Shown here piece after piece: positions 23,025 through 32,076 of a stretch of DNA of 32,109 nt. Location of the stretch: the NCBI GenBank assembly GCA_017416185.1, contig JAFQDF010000007.1, positions 1 to 32,109 of the forward strand, in the 5' to 3' direction. The translations under genes and the position numbers were made by a program. Source of the DNA: Clostridia bacterium. GTDB taxonomy: Bacteria; Bacillota; Clostridia; Oscillospirales; CAG-272. The number at the start of each line of letters is the position of its first letter. Positions within the stretch are counted from its first letter, which is position 1. The notes below the pieces were generated by a model. The model made no database searches, had not been told where the DNA came from, and was given only the letters and a program-made list of their open reading frames with translations.

Positions 23025-24128
23025 GTTATTTTTATGAAGCGATGCGCAAAAGTATGCCGTTATCGGTACTGTCAGAATTACCGCAAAGGAGCCTGTCAGG
23101 GCTTGCAGTATTTCAAGCGCCAGAAAATCCGAGGACAGGAAGCGGTGCAGTGACGTACCGTATGCAAGCATTACGAGGATAGATGCTACGGCACCTCCCG
23201 TAAACGCAAGCACAAGAGTCTGACACATAGTTCCGATCATATCACGGCCGATATTCATACCGCTTGTATACAATTCCTTTTGGGTAATGTCTTTTTTTGC
23301 ATCCGCTATCTCAAAGAGGGCAGAGGCTATAGACATTGCGGTATCCATAACCGCACCGAGAGATGCAAGAAGTATTCCGGAGAAGAGAAGCTCACCGATC
23401 TTAAGTCCCGTTTCTCTGGTTATGAGGATCATCGTTTCCGTTTCCTCAAGGTTATAGCCCGTTATACTCAGCAGTCTTGCCACTATGACATAGAGGATCG
23501 CCGAAGCACCCAGACCTATAAGAGTAGAGAATATTGCGGCTCCTGTTTTCGGCGAGAAGCCGTTTAACAGGATAAGCGTTACCGCCGATATTGCCATACA
23601 GGCAACAAGTGTTGCTGCAACGGGTGAGTATCCGTTGAATACGGCAGGGATAAGACCACCGCCTATTATAAACATAGATACTATAAGCGCTACAGCGGCA
23701 TACAGACCCTTCATCTTGCCGACAAAACAGATCACTGCAATGAATATTACAAGGGCGGCAAGTATACCTGAAGACCTGTCATAGTTATAGATACTGTAAC
23801 CAGGAGTGATGCCCTCAGGCTCGTCGCATTTAACAACTACTCTCGTACCCGCACCAACTTCTATGGAATGGGTGGAACTGAGTATGTTATCAAAGGTAAC
23901 CTCTCTTTTATCCGACAGTCTGACCGTGACGTTCTGTACGCCTACGTTTCTGCCGGGCAGGTCTGTGCTGGGCTCAAGCTCTTGTGAATGAACCGCTGTA
24001 ACCTTGCCTCTGACATAGGAGATGCTTTCATTGTTGTAGAGCTGATAATCTATCGGATTCGTTATCCATACGGCAACGATGCCGATAAGGATAATCGCAA
24101 CCATAATGATAGGAATAAATTTTTTCAT
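23004..24128 (-). CDS. YibE/F-family membrane protein
   Basis: The 374-residue protein has an N-terminal membrane segment (5-22) and an extracytoplasmic beta-rich domain (about 35-115, with VTVRLSDKREVTFDN). About seven hydrophobic segments follow, with the YibE/F core GAVMDTAMSIASAL and NIGRDMIGTMCQTLVLAFTGG. The family occurs widely in Firmicutes; its transport or other role is not established. It is the last gene of the phosphatase operon, 5 nt after the SLH metallophosphoesterase, and no Shine-Dalgarno sequence is visible before its ATG (CGAAATTAATATTT), so translation may depend on coupling. Confidence 0.85.
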   Translation of the reverse strand: MKKFIPIIMVAIILIGIVAVWITNPIDYQLYNNESISYVRGKVTAVHSQELEPSTDLPGRNVGVQNVTVRLSDKREVTFDNILSSTHSIEVGAGTRVVVKCDEPEGITPGYSIYNYDRSSGILAALVIFIAVICFVGKMKGLYAAVALIVSMFIIGGGLIPAVFNGYSPVAATLVACMAISAVTLILLNGFSPKTGAAIFSTLIGLGASAILYVIVARLLSITGYNLEETETMILITRETGLKIGELLFSGILLASLGAVMDTAMSIASALFEIADAKKDITQKELYTSGMNIGRDMIGTMCQTLVLAFTGGAVASILVMLAYGTSLHRFLSSDFLALEILQALTGSFAVILTVPITAYFCASLHKNNKKSSHR

Positions 24129-24133
24129 AAATA

Positions 24134-26899
24134 TTAATTTCGGAATTCATCAAAGGCTTTGAACATAACAGCAGCCTGCGCTCGGGTAGCCGTTCCGTTG
24201 GGGTCAAGATAGCTTACGCCGTCCTTTGCTACACCCGAGATAAGTCCTGCCGCAACAGCCCACTCCACCGACGTCTTGGCCCATTCCTGAAGCTTTGATA
24301 CGTCGGGGAAGACGTTAAGATCAGCCTTGATATCGGTATTTATTCCCTTGCTCTCTGAATATACGTAGAAGAACCTTGCAAGCTGAGATCTTGTGATATT
24401 GTTACCCGGACCGAATTTTGTTTCGGATATACCGCTTGTATAACCCTTTTCAACTGCCCAGCAGACTACCTCGTTATACCAATGGGAGGTCTTAACGTCC
24501 TCAAAGCCTGCTTCGGTAGTATGGTAGCTTCTGAGATCAACACCGTCCAGCTTTGCAAGTATGGTTAAAAACTGCGCTCTTGTGAGCTTGCCCGAGGGAA
24601 CGAACGTTGTCTCGGTCATACCCGCAACGTAACCCTTGTTTACGCAGTAGCTTACTGCGGGATAGAACCAATGATCTGACTTAACGTCTGTAAAAGGAAG
24701 CTCCTTTATGCTTCTCTGAACTCTCAGAGAGGTAAGGTCAAAGTATATATCGTCCGAATATGCGCTGCACTGATAGAGCTCAACTGCAATTAAATTGCCC
24801 TCTTCCTTAAGATTGAGAGAATCAAGCAGGGTGGGGTCGTCTATCTTGAAGGGAAGATGCTGAGAGGTTATATCAAGAGGAGTCTCTCTGTCACAGCCGG
24901 AGTAACCGATGTTCTCACCGCCCATAAAGCAGTTGTACTGACGCACCATAACACCGTTGATATAGACGGTCACCGCATCGTCAAACCACATATCAAAGAG
25001 AAGAGCTTCTACGCTTTCGGGATCGGGAAGGTCAAAGGTCGTTCTGAAGAAAAAGTTGGGAAGGATCTCCCCATCCTGATCGTGACCCTCGGGGAACCAG
25101 AGATTAATAAGAGTATTTGGAACGCCTGCAGTATGCTCGGCAAGCTCGCCGTTTATCGAACCGAAAGGACCCTTGGCAGTTTTCCAGTCCTCGGGAACAT
25201 AGGCTTCGGTGGTCCAACGGTATTCGTCATATCCGTCCTCAAAGTCAAAGGGCCAAACGCCGAAATCGTTATATTCCCATACGGTTTCTTCAGAGCTGAT
25301 AAGCTTTTGTTCGTCAAGGGGGATAAATTTACGCTCAACCGTTGCAGTGTTGCCCGCCTTGTCTGTAACCGTATATGTAACGGTTGATACTGCATAAGGA
25401 TCGATACTGCCGCTGTACTTAATAGCAGAGCTTACGTCACCGTCTACGTTGTCGTAAGCTGTTATGCCTGCCATAAGCTCGGGAATATCGTCGGTATAAT
25501 AATATGTAGTGTTGGGAACGTTGAGAGCGGGAGCGTACTTATCCTCCTCCACACTTCTGTGGATGGCAAAGAAGTCCACAAGATCACCTACCTCGTTGTT
25601 CTGTCCGCAACGATAGGTATATACCGCCATATAATCGGGGGTAACGTCTACCTTTGTGATGTTTGCTATATTCTCCTGGTTTGCGTTAGCCGCAAAGGGC
25701 AGAGCCTTGCTTGTCATCTCATAGAACTTGGATCCCGAGGATGAGTTCATAGTGAAGAACACTACGTCGCCGTCCTTTACGTTACGCATGCTTCCGTAGG
25801 GATCACCCCAAACAGGTTCGTATCTTTCGGCATCGTCAATGATGTCGGAATTATTGATCATATAGGTTCTTGTGTATATATGATCGTGACCCATAAACAC
25901 CGCATCAACGTCCATACGGGAGAATGCCGCAGAGTAGTTGTCTCTCTTTTCGTTGGTCTCAAGGTAACGGGAAGCCGCACCCGAGAACAGAGAATCGTGG
26001 AAGGCGACGACAGTCCATACGGGCTTACCGTAGACAGCGGTATATTCTTTTATTGCTTTCTCGGTATAGGCTATATGAGCAGCCTCGCTCTCATACTGGA
26101 AGTTGAGAACGATAACAAGCATTTTGTCATGAGCCACCCAGTAGTTACCGCCGTATACACCGCCCTCGGTCAGGGTGGTCTGATCTACTTCGGTGTATGT
26201 GAAATGCTCACTGTAGTTTGCACCTCTGTCATCGTGGTTGCCGAGAACGGTAACCATAGGCAGAGAACGCAGATATTCGGGATATGTAAAATAATCAAAT
26301 TCCGCTTCAACGTCTCCCGAGTTTGTCTGGTCACCTAGACTTATGATGAATTCCACGTCGTTGCCAAACCAATTCTTTGCTTTTTCGAGGGATATATTCC
26401 ATGTTTCACCGTCAACGTTTGAGTTGACCTGAGGATCACCCACCGCAAGGAATGAGAAGCATCCGTCGTCGGTGTTGCCTACAGAGGTGTAATATATCTC
26501 AGACCATCCGACAAAGTCGCTTCCTACACGGTAAGCGTATTCGGTGTCGGATTTAAGGTCGGTCATTTTGCCGCGGCATACTCCGGGAGACTTGCTTGCC
26601 TGTGCGGCATAAGCATCCTCGGGGAACACGCCGTTAACAACACGGTCGGCCTCTACCCACTGGATATATTCGGTGGTGCCGTTAAGCTCGGAGGTCCAGG
26701 TAACGTGATAATAGCTATCATCCTTACCCTTGGTTATGATGGTATCATAGCCGTAGGGCTTTTGAGGTTCGGGGGCTTTCGCGTTATTTTCGGGTAAAAC
26801 AGAGCTTTCGTTTCTTGCAGCGAATATAGGCAAAGATGTCAACATCAGGCATATCGCCAATATAAGCGAAAGTTTTTTTATAAAGTATTTATTCTTCAT
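24134..26899 (-). CDS. Secreted SLH-anchored metallophosphoesterase 1
   Basis: The 921-residue protein starts with a signal peptide (about 1-28, KKLSLILAICLMLTSLPIFA). It continues with a purple-acid-phosphatase-like FN3 domain (about 50-140) and a calcineurin-like phosphoesterase domain. The domain's metal ligands are in GDPQ (Asp155), GDQ (Asp190), GNHD (Asn221, His222), FHD (His301) and GHDH (His338, His340). Then come a bacterial Ig-like domain (about 450-530, YDNVDGDVS), a jelly-roll-like domain (about 540-700, with FRTTFD and VYINGVMV), and three SLH repeats (about 735-921) that should hold it to the secondary cell wall polymer. The likely role is phosphate release from extracellular phosphoesters. 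It is 9 nt from its paralogue and 5 nt from the YibE/F gene. Confidence 0.88.
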   Translation of the reverse strand: MKNKYFIKKLSLILAICLMLTSLPIFAARNESSVLPENNAKAPEPQKPYGYDTIITKGKDDSYYHVTWTSELNGTTEYIQWVEADRVVNGVFPEDAYAAQASKSPGVCRGKMTDLKSDTEYAYRVGSDFVGWSEIYYTSVGNTDDGCFSFLAVGDPQVNSNVDGETWNISLEKAKNWFGNDVEFIISLGDQTNSGDVEAEFDYFTYPEYLRSLPMVTVLGNHDDRGANYSEHFTYTEVDQTTLTEGGVYGGNYWVAHDKMLVIVLNFQYESEAAHIAYTEKAIKEYTAVYGKPVWTVVAFHDSLFSGAASRYLETNEKRDNYSAAFSRMDVDAVFMGHDHIYTRTYMINNSDIIDDAERYEPVWGDPYGSMRNVKDGDVVFFTMNSSSGSKFYEMTSKALPFAANANQENIANITKVDVTPDYMAVYTYRCGQNNEVGDLVDFFAIHRSVEEDKYAPALNVPNTTYYYTDDIPELMAGITAYDNVDGDVSSAIKYSGSIDPYAVSTVTYTVTDKAGNTATVERKFIPLDEQKLISSEETVWEYNDFGVWPFDFEDGYDEYRWTTEAYVPEDWKTAKGPFGSINGELAEHTAGVPNTLINLWFPEGHDQDGEILPNFFFRTTFDLPDPESVEALLFDMWFDDAVTVYINGVMVRQYNCFMGGENIGYSGCDRETPLDITSQHLPFKIDDPTLLDSLNLKEEGNLIAVELYQCSAYSDDIYFDLTSLRVQRSIKELPFTDVKSDHWFYPAVSYCVNKGYVAGMTETTFVPSGKLTRAQFLTILAKLDGVDLRSYHTTEAGFEDVKTSHWYNEVVCWAVEKGYTSGISETKFGPGNNITRSQLARFFYVYSESKGINTDIKADLNVFPDVSKLQEWAKTSVEWAVAAGLISGVAKDGVSYLDPNGTATRAQAAVMFKAFDEFRN

Positions 26900-26908
26900 T
26901 TTTCTTCC

Positions 26909-29593
26909 TTATTTAATATCAAGATATTTTAACAGAAGCACAGAAGCCTCTGCTCTTGTTGCGTTGTCACGGGGGGCAAGTGATTCACCCTTGCCTACCA
27001 TAAGACCTATATCTACAGCCCACATTACAGATTCCTTCGCCCAGTCAGATACCTTGTTTTCGTCTGCAAAGGATGAAAGATCGCACTCGGCAGAAGGGCT
27101 GTTTTTCATACGGTGGAGCATAGAAACGAGCTGTTCACGGGTAACGTTATCGTTGGGACGCTGTCCGTCGGACACTCCGTTTTCCATAGCCCATTCCTGA
27201 TATCCGAGATACCACTTGCCCTCGCTTGCACCGATATTTTCACCTGCAATACGGCTCAGCACCGCCCAGGTCATAGCTCGGGTCATAGAGCCGCCCGGTG
27301 AGAACTTATCCTCGGAGGTGCCAACGAACAGACCCGTCATATAAGCCTTCGTTACTGCGCTATAATACCAGTGATTAGACTTTACGTCGGTAAAGGGGAA
27401 GTCTAAGCCGTCGGCATTTGCATTAAGGTATTCGAAATGGAAGAAGATGCTCTTGTCCGGCTCGGAATCAAACTGATAGAGCATTACGGCAATGATATTA
27501 TCCTTTTCCTTAAGGTTGATAGTGTCAAGCGTAGCCTTATCGGAAATGTTTATTGAGCCAAGAGCAGCCTCTGCCTCGCCCGGAGCGTGGTTTCCGGTGT
27601 AGGTTATCTCGCCCTCTGCGTATACGGCAGTATTGAAATCCGCTACCTTTACACCGTTAATGTATACAAGGCAGGCATCGTTGTAGAAGAGCTTACCCTT
27701 GAGCTGACTGATCCTTTCGGGATCTTTTACATCAAACGTGGTACGGAAGAAATAACAGGGGATGTTTGCGCCTTCATCGTCCGAGCCCTCGGGGTAGTAG
27801 AGACTGATATGTGTGGAAGGGATGATACCGTCGTGTTCGCCGGGCTCGTCTCCTTTGGCACCAAAGGCGGATTTTCCTTCCTTCCAGCCGGAGTCATCAA
27901 ACTCAAGGTTTCTCCAGCTCTGTCTGTCATCATAATCACCGTAGGGATCCGTGCCGTTGTCAAGATATTTCCATACGGTCTCTTCACCGGTGATAACCTT
28001 TTGGGTGTCAAGAGGAATAAACGTACGCTGCTTGGTTGCAATATTTCCCGCCGCATCTGTTACTTTATACGTCAGGGTAACGGTCTTGGATACGTCGAGG
28101 GTTCCGTCGATCTTTATTTTATCTGTAAGATCACCGTCTATGTTATCGTATGCGGAGATACCCTTGTAGAGATCAACACCGTCCTGTACCGAGTAATAGG
28201 TTACCTCGGGCACGTTGAGGGTAGGAGCGTATTTGTCCTCGTCTGTGTTTCTGTGGATGGCAAAGAAATCCATCACGTCGCCCATTTCGTTGGTTGCAGA
28301 GCAACGGTAAGTGGTAAATACCAGAGAATCAGCTGTTACGTCTACCTTTGTGATGTTGGGAACGTTTTCCTGATTTGTTACAGCCGCATAGGGAGGCTGA
28401 CTGTCGAGAAGGTTGTAGAACTTAGAGCCGGAGGAAGAATTGGCTGTAAGATAGAATACATCTCCGTCTTTGGGGTCGTGATAACTTCCGTAGTTATCTC
28501 CGTTTACGGGAACATACAGATCCTTGTTGTCTATGACCTCGGTGCCGTTTATCATATAAGCACGGGTATATACGTGGTCGTGACCGGAAAGTACCGCGTC
28601 AACGCCAAGCTCGGACATATAAACACCGAGAGAGTTACGCCAGCTTGCAAATTCGCCTGCACGGGCGCCGCCTGTGTAAATGCTGAAGTGGAAGGTAACT
28701 ATAGTCCACACCGGGTCACCGTATATTGCGGTATATTCGGCAATAGCTCTTTCCATAAAGGCACGGTGCTTGGCAACACTCATTTCATTCACGTTAAGAG
28801 ACATTATCAGCACGCCGTCGTACTCTACCCAAAAGTCGCCGCCGTATCTGCCTGCCTCGGAGATGGTATTCTGATCGTTGTCGGTGTATGTAACGTACTG
28901 GCTGTAGCCGGGGCCGTCGTCATGGTTACCTACCGTAGTGATAAGTGTGTGGCTGCGAAGCCAATCGTGAACGATAAAGCCATTATGTTGTCTTGCAATG
29001 TCTTCGGAGTTTACCTGATCTCCTGCGGTCATAAGAAATTCAATATCCTCGCCAAACCACGCGATTGCATTGTCTAAGGTATCGGTCCAGCCGGTGAAGT
29101 CATTATCTGTTCCGCTGGCTCCTATCTGGGGGTCGCCTGCAAGAAGGAAGGAAAAGGCATTATCATCTGCTCTTGTTTTAAAGCTGTAGAGGGATGATAC
29201 TGTACCGTCAAAGCGTACCATACGGTAAGTATATTCGGTGTCGGGCTTAAGACCTGTGATTTCTGCTCTTGCGGTATATCCGCGCAGGAAGCTGGCTTCC
29301 TTTTGACTGTTGACTTTGTAACAGTCGGAGGGCATACTGCCGTTGATCAGCCTTGATGTTTCCACCCATTCCACGCGGTCGGGGGATTCACCCACAGAAC
29401 TCCATGTCAGATATATTGATGTGTTGTCCTTTCCCGGGGTCAACAGCACGTCACCGCCGTAGGTGAAAACGATATCATTTGCATCGGCTGTGCCCGATGC
29501 TGCGGCTACACCTATTTTGCCTACGGATAACAATGATATATTCATAGAAAGGATTATGGCAAGAATAAGCGAATATGAAAATAATTTTTTCAT
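26909..29593 (-). CDS. Secreted SLH-anchored metallophosphoesterase 2 (paralogue)
   Basis: The 894-residue protein repeats the architecture of its neighbour: signal peptide (about 1-32), FN3-like domain, and a metallophosphoesterase domain with GDPQ (Asp154), GDQ (Asp192), GNHD (Asn223, His224), a conserved FH segment and GHDH. An Ig-like domain (YDNIDGDLT), a jelly-roll-like domain (FRTTFDV, VYINGVKV) and three C-terminal SLH repeats follow, the second of them degenerate. Residues after FH differ between the two (HDSLF in one, HFSIY in the other), and loops diverge, so the pair has probably taken on different substrates after an old tandem duplication. It starts 12 nt after the pyrophosphatase stop. 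Confidence 0.88.
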   Translation of the reverse strand: MKKLFSYSLILAIILSMNISLLSVGKIGVAAASGTADANDIVFTYGGDVLLTPGKDNTSIYLTWSSVGESPDRVEWVETSRLINGSMPSDCYKVNSQKEASFLRGYTARAEITGLKPDTEYTYRMVRFDGTVSSLYSFKTRADDNAFSFLLAGDPQIGASGTDNDFTGWTDTLDNAIAWFGEDIEFLMTAGDQVNSEDIARQHNGFIVHDWLRSHTLITTVGNHDDGPGYSQYVTYTDNDQNTISEAGRYGGDFWVEYDGVLIMSLNVNEMSVAKHRAFMERAIAEYTAIYGDPVWTIVTFHFSIYTGGARAGEFASWRNSLGVYMSELGVDAVLSGHDHVYTRAYMINGTEVIDNKDLYVPVNGDNYGSYHDPKDGDVFYLTANSSSGSKFYNLLDSQPPYAAVTNQENVPNITKVDVTADSLVFTTYRCSATNEMGDVMDFFAIHRNTDEDKYAPTLNVPEVTYYSVQDGVDLYKGISAYDNIDGDLTDKIKIDGTLDVSKTVTLTYKVTDAAGNIATKQRTFIPLDTQKVITGEETVWKYLDNGTDPYGDYDDRQSWRNLEFDDSGWKEGKSAFGAKGDEPGEHDGIIPSTHISLYYPEGSDDEGANIPCYFFRTTFDVKDPERISQLKGKLFYNDACLVYINGVKVADFNTAVYAEGEITYTGNHAPGEAEAALGSINISDKATLDTINLKEKDNIIAVMLYQFDSEPDKSIFFHFEYLNANADGLDFPFTDVKSNHWYYSAVTKAYMTGLFVGTSEDKFSPGGSMTRAMTWAVLSRIAGENIGASEGKWYLGYQEWAMENGVSDGQRPNDNVTREQLVSMLHRMKNSPSAECDLSSFADENKVSDWAKESVMWAVDIGLMVGKGESLAPRDNATRAEASVLLLKYLDIK

Positions 29594-29605
29594 TTTGAAT
29601 CTCCT

Positions 29606-30139
29606 TTACTGACAAAAGTTTTTGATGTAGCTGTCGATAGCTTGAGAAATGATCTGTATTGCATCCGACTTGCCTCTTACTTCGTTTACGGCAGTTTCTT
29701 TGTTTTCCAGGTTCTTATAGACCTCAAAGAAATGCTTCATTTCATTAAATATATGGGCTGGAAGATCGGTGATATCCTTGTAACTGTTATATGTAGGATC
29801 GCTGTAAGGGATTGCTATGATCTTTTCATCGTTTCTGCCGTTGTCGATCATTGTGATAACTCCGATGGGGTATGCTCTGCAAAGGGTCAGAGGCTCGAGT
29901 ACCTCGGAACAGAGGAGCAGAACGTCCAAGGGGTCTCCGTCATCGCCGTAGGTACGGGGGATAAATCCGTAATTTGCGGGATAGTGGGTGGAGGTATAGA
30001 GGATCCTGTCAAGGATGATAAAGCCCGTCTCCTTGTCTAGCTCGTATTTCTTTTTTGAGCCTTTGGATATTTCCACAACTCCGATAAAATCCTCTGGTTT
30101 TATTCTTTTTGGAGATATATCATGCCAGATGTTAGACAT
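29606..30139 (-). CDS. ppa: Inorganic pyrophosphatase, family I
   Basis: The enzyme hydrolyses cytosolic pyrophosphate to two phosphates, pulling biosynthetic reactions forward. The 177-residue length matches E. coli Ppa. The signature DGDPLDVLL (near 66-74) supplies the metal-binding aspartates, and [13 protein letters not shown] and the later [13 protein letters not shown] are also family hallmarks. Many Clostridia use the unrelated family II enzyme, so a family I protein is worth noting. AAAGGAG overlaps the upstream phosphoribosyltransferase stop, with a 4-nt gap, so the two are translated together. Confidence 0.93.
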   Translation of the reverse strand: MSNIWHDISPKRIKPEDFIGVVEISKGSKKKYELDKETGFIILDRILYTSTHYPANYGFIPRTYGDDGDPLDVLLLCSEVLEPLTLCRAYPIGVITMIDNGRNDEKIIAIPYSDPTYNSYKDITDLPAHIFNEMKHFFEVYKNLENKETAVNEVRGKSDAIQIISQAIDSYIKNFCQ

Positions 30140-30143
30140 AGTC

Positions 30144-30701
30144 TTACTCCTTTACGCTGCCGTCTGCATTGAAGAGAGGCAGAGGATTGAGATACTGTAT
30201 GTCGTCTCTGTCTATTGCATCACCCTCGGCAAGAATACACATCCTGCCTGCAATGATACCGCCGGCTTTTTCTACAAGTGCCTCTATAGCCTTGAGAGAT
30301 TCGCCTGTAGAGATAACGTCGTCAACTATAAGGATCTTCTTTCCTTTCATCATCTCAGCATCCGCTGTGTCAAGATAGAGCTTCTGTTCACCCTCGGTGG
30401 TGATGGAACGAACGGTCACTTCAAAAACCCCGGTCATATAGAGCTTGGGCTTTTTTCTTGCAAGAAAATATTTTTCGGCACCCGACTGACGTGCCATTTC
30501 GTGGATAAGGGGAATACCCTTGGCTTCGGCCGTAATTATGTAGTCATATTCGGGAGCGATCTTAAGCAGAGCCTCGGCGCAGGCAACGGTCAGCTCCTGA
30601 TCGCCGAAGATAACAAATGCTCCTATGTAAAGGTCGTCGGTCACAGGACATATGGGGAGCTTGCGGTCGACACCTGCTATATTCATGGGATAATAATTCA
30701 T
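30144..30701 (-). CDS. Phosphoribosyltransferase (adenine/xanthine PRTase-like)
   Basis: The 185-residue protein has the PRPP-binding loop [13 protein letters not shown], the defining motif of type I phosphoribosyltransferases, in a position typical for Apt or Xpt (about two thirds along). Upstream, [20 protein letters not shown] fits the phosphate- and pyrophosphate-binding part of this group. The reaction, base + PRPP to nucleotide + PPi, releases the pyrophosphate removed by the next gene. I chose ATG 30701 because GAGGTGA lies upstream; an in-frame GTG at 30710 does not have its own site. The base specificity cannot be read from the sequence. Confidence 0.85.
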   Translation of the reverse strand: MNYYPMNIAGVDRKLPICPVTDDLYIGAFVIFGDQELTVACAEALLKIAPEYDYIITAEAKGIPLIHEMARQSGAEKYFLARKKPKLYMTGVFEVTVRSITTEGEQKLYLDTADAEMMKGKKILIVDDVISTGESLKAIEALVEKAGGIIAGRMCILAEGDAIDRDDIQYLNPLPLFNADGSVKE

Positions 30702-30733
30702 ACAGTTCACCTCATTTTAGTTATATATAAACA

Positions 30734-30762
30734 ATTATATAATAAAATGAAGAAAAAATCAA
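30734..30762 (-). promoter_or_regulatory. Promoter of the phosphoribosyltransferase-phosphatase operon
   Basis: On the minus strand, TTGATT (30762-30757) and TATAAT (30739-30734) are 17 bp apart. The five genes from 30701 to 23004 have gaps of only 4, 12, 9 and 5 nt. Confidence 0.82.
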
Positions 30763-30767
30763 TATAT

Positions 30768-31103
30768 TTAGAGTATTGTTTTAATGCCGAAGCCCTGGGA
30801 ATCACACAATTCCTTCATTTTATATATAAGGGCGGTTTTGGCGGAGTCAAAATCGGCATCGTCGCATTTCTCCAGCAGCTCCACGGCATTATCTATATCA
30901 CGCAGCAGATTCCGTCTGGAGGTGTAGCGGAGTATTTCCCGGGTTTTCTCCCACTTTTGCGAAAAGACGGGAGCGTTGGCTTTGGTTATAGCCTCAGCCT
31001 GCCCGAGCAGCACCCCTACACGGTCAAGGGTGATGGCATAATTGAGAAAGGCTATAGATATGCACAGAGTCAGCACAACTATTGAAATAATAAAAGACTT
31101 CAT
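30768..31103 (-). CDS. DUF4363-like small membrane-anchored protein
   Basis: The 111-residue protein has one N-terminal membrane segment (4-24) and a helical tail rich in charged residues. The usual downstream partner of DUF421 proteins in Firmicutes is a DUF4363 protein, and the size, anchor and 2-nt gap to the DUF421 gene all fit. No function is known. A promoter for the next operon starts right after its stop, and no terminator hairpin was seen between. Confidence 0.72.
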   Translation of the reverse strand: MKSFIISIVVLTLCISIAFLNYAITLDRVGVLLGQAEAITKANAPVFSQKWEKTREILRYTSRRNLLRDIDNAVELLEKCDDADFDSAKTALIYKMKELCDSQGFGIKTIL

Positions 31104-31105
31104 AT

Positions 31106-31729
31106 TTATTCTTCCTTATATATAAGGGTCACCTTATCATTGGCATCCACGGTCATCAGGAATATATCCTTGATGTCAGCATTCTGCTTTTTAAGAAATT
31201 TATGCACTCTTGCTTCGTTCCAGTCCGACTCGTTGAGATTGAATTCGTTGAGGCAGCCGTCGTTTACGAGTACATATATATATTCGGCTTCCTTTTCTAT
31301 TACCGAGAGTTGACCGTCCTCCTCGAAGAATGCATATCGCAGCTTATAAGGATTGGTGACTCCGTTGATACGCAGCTGGGACATAAACTCCGAGGCAGAC
31401 ATACGCATTTTATTAAGCTCCTTCTGATCTATGTGGCCGTTTTTGATAACGGCGTTGGGTCTGCCGGCGATAACGGAACGAAGCTTTGGACTCTTGGAGG
31501 TAAAATAGGTTACTATTACCTCTAAGGAGCTGAGAGCGAAAACAGGCAGGGTTGCGTAGGCTATGGGAATGTCGGGATCGGATATGGGAAGCACAGCTAC
31601 CTCAGATAATATGAGGGTAGTAATAAGTTCGGATACCTCCAGTTCTCCCATCTGACGCTTCCCGGTGAGCCGCAGAGCTCCTACCAATAGTGCATAAATT
31701 ACAATACAACGAAATAATACAGTGATCAT
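31106..31729 (-). CDS. DUF421 (YetF/YcaP-family) membrane protein
   Basis: Three membrane segments (about 1-16, 33-50 and 55-75) carry the family hallmark GKRQMGELEVSELITTLILSE. A cytosolic domain follows (GRPNAVIKNGHIDQKELNKMRMSASEF). The product from ATG 31729 is 207 residues, close to the family norm, and the function is not established. No clear Shine-Dalgarno sequence lies before this ATG. An in-frame start 165 nt upstream would place the beginning inside the rRNA promoter region and is unlikely. Its own promoter must overlap or lie close to rRNA promoter P1, which is only about 50 bp away and faces the other direction. Confidence 0.82.
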   Translation of the reverse strand: MITVLFRCIVIYALLVGALRLTGKRQMGELEVSELITTLILSEVAVLPISDPDIPIAYATLPVFALSSLEVIVTYFTSKSPKLRSVIAGRPNAVIKNGHIDQKELNKMRMSASEFMSQLRINGVTNPYKLRYAFFEEDGQLSVIEKEAEYIYVLVNDGCLNEFNLNESDWNEARVHKFLKKQNADIKDIFLMTVDANDKVTLIYKEE

Positions 31730-31781
31730 ATTGGTATTATTGCCGGTATATAAAAAAATATGAGTTTTTTGAAAAAAGGGG

Positions 31782-31810
31782 TTGACAAAATGAATGCAAT
31801 CGGTTATACT
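31782..31810 (+). promoter_or_regulatory. rRNA promoter P1
   Basis: TTGACA (31782-31787) and TATACT (31805-31810) are 17 bp apart, with A/T tracts just upstream resembling an UP element. Confidence 0.9.
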
Positions 31811-31887
31811 ATAAATCCCGCATGACACGGGGCACAACAAGCCGAAAACAAGCACGAAAAAAACTTTAAAAAAGTTGAAAAAAGTAC

Positions 31888-31916
31888 TTGACAAACGGAA
31901 AACGTTGTGATATAAT
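31888..31916 (+). promoter_or_regulatory. rRNA promoter P2
   Basis: TTGACA (31888-31893) and TATAAT (31911-31916) are perfect consensus elements at 17 bp. Upstream A-tracts with the small inverted repeat AACTTT/AAAGTT (31862-31876) look like an UP element. Confidence 0.93.
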
Positions 31917-31922
31917 AGTCAA

Positions 31923-31969
31923 GCTGTCCACGAGACAGCGACGCGATCCTTGAAAATTGAACAACAAAG
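31923..31969 (+). promoter_or_regulatory. rRNA leader boxB-like hairpin and boxA-like sequence
   Basis: GCTGTC (31923-31928) pairs with GACAGC (31934-31939). It is followed by CCTTGAAAATTGAAC (from 31948), the usual clostridial leader sequence that plays the role of an antitermination site. The leader runs on to about 32076, and no gene is present between 31730 and 32076. Confidence 0.7.
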
Positions 31970-32076
31970 ATGAGTACAAGCACGAAGGTATAAGATATAC
32001 TGTGTGTGAAGGAAAATCTCGTCAAGCAAAATCCTTTAAGGAACATTAAATAAAAGAGCAAACAAACTTATAAATT

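Noticed and set aside
27587..29077. A 496-codon open frame on the + strand, antisense to the second SLH phosphoesterase
   Set aside because: The minus-strand gene has a signal peptide, full metal motifs and SLH repeats. The antisense frame has Cys/Val-rich, domain-free sequence and no start signals.
30015..31085. A 356-codon open frame on the + strand across the phosphoribosyltransferase and DUF4363 genes
   Set aside because: It is antisense to three recognisable genes and crosses the promoter at 30734-30762. No domain is visible.
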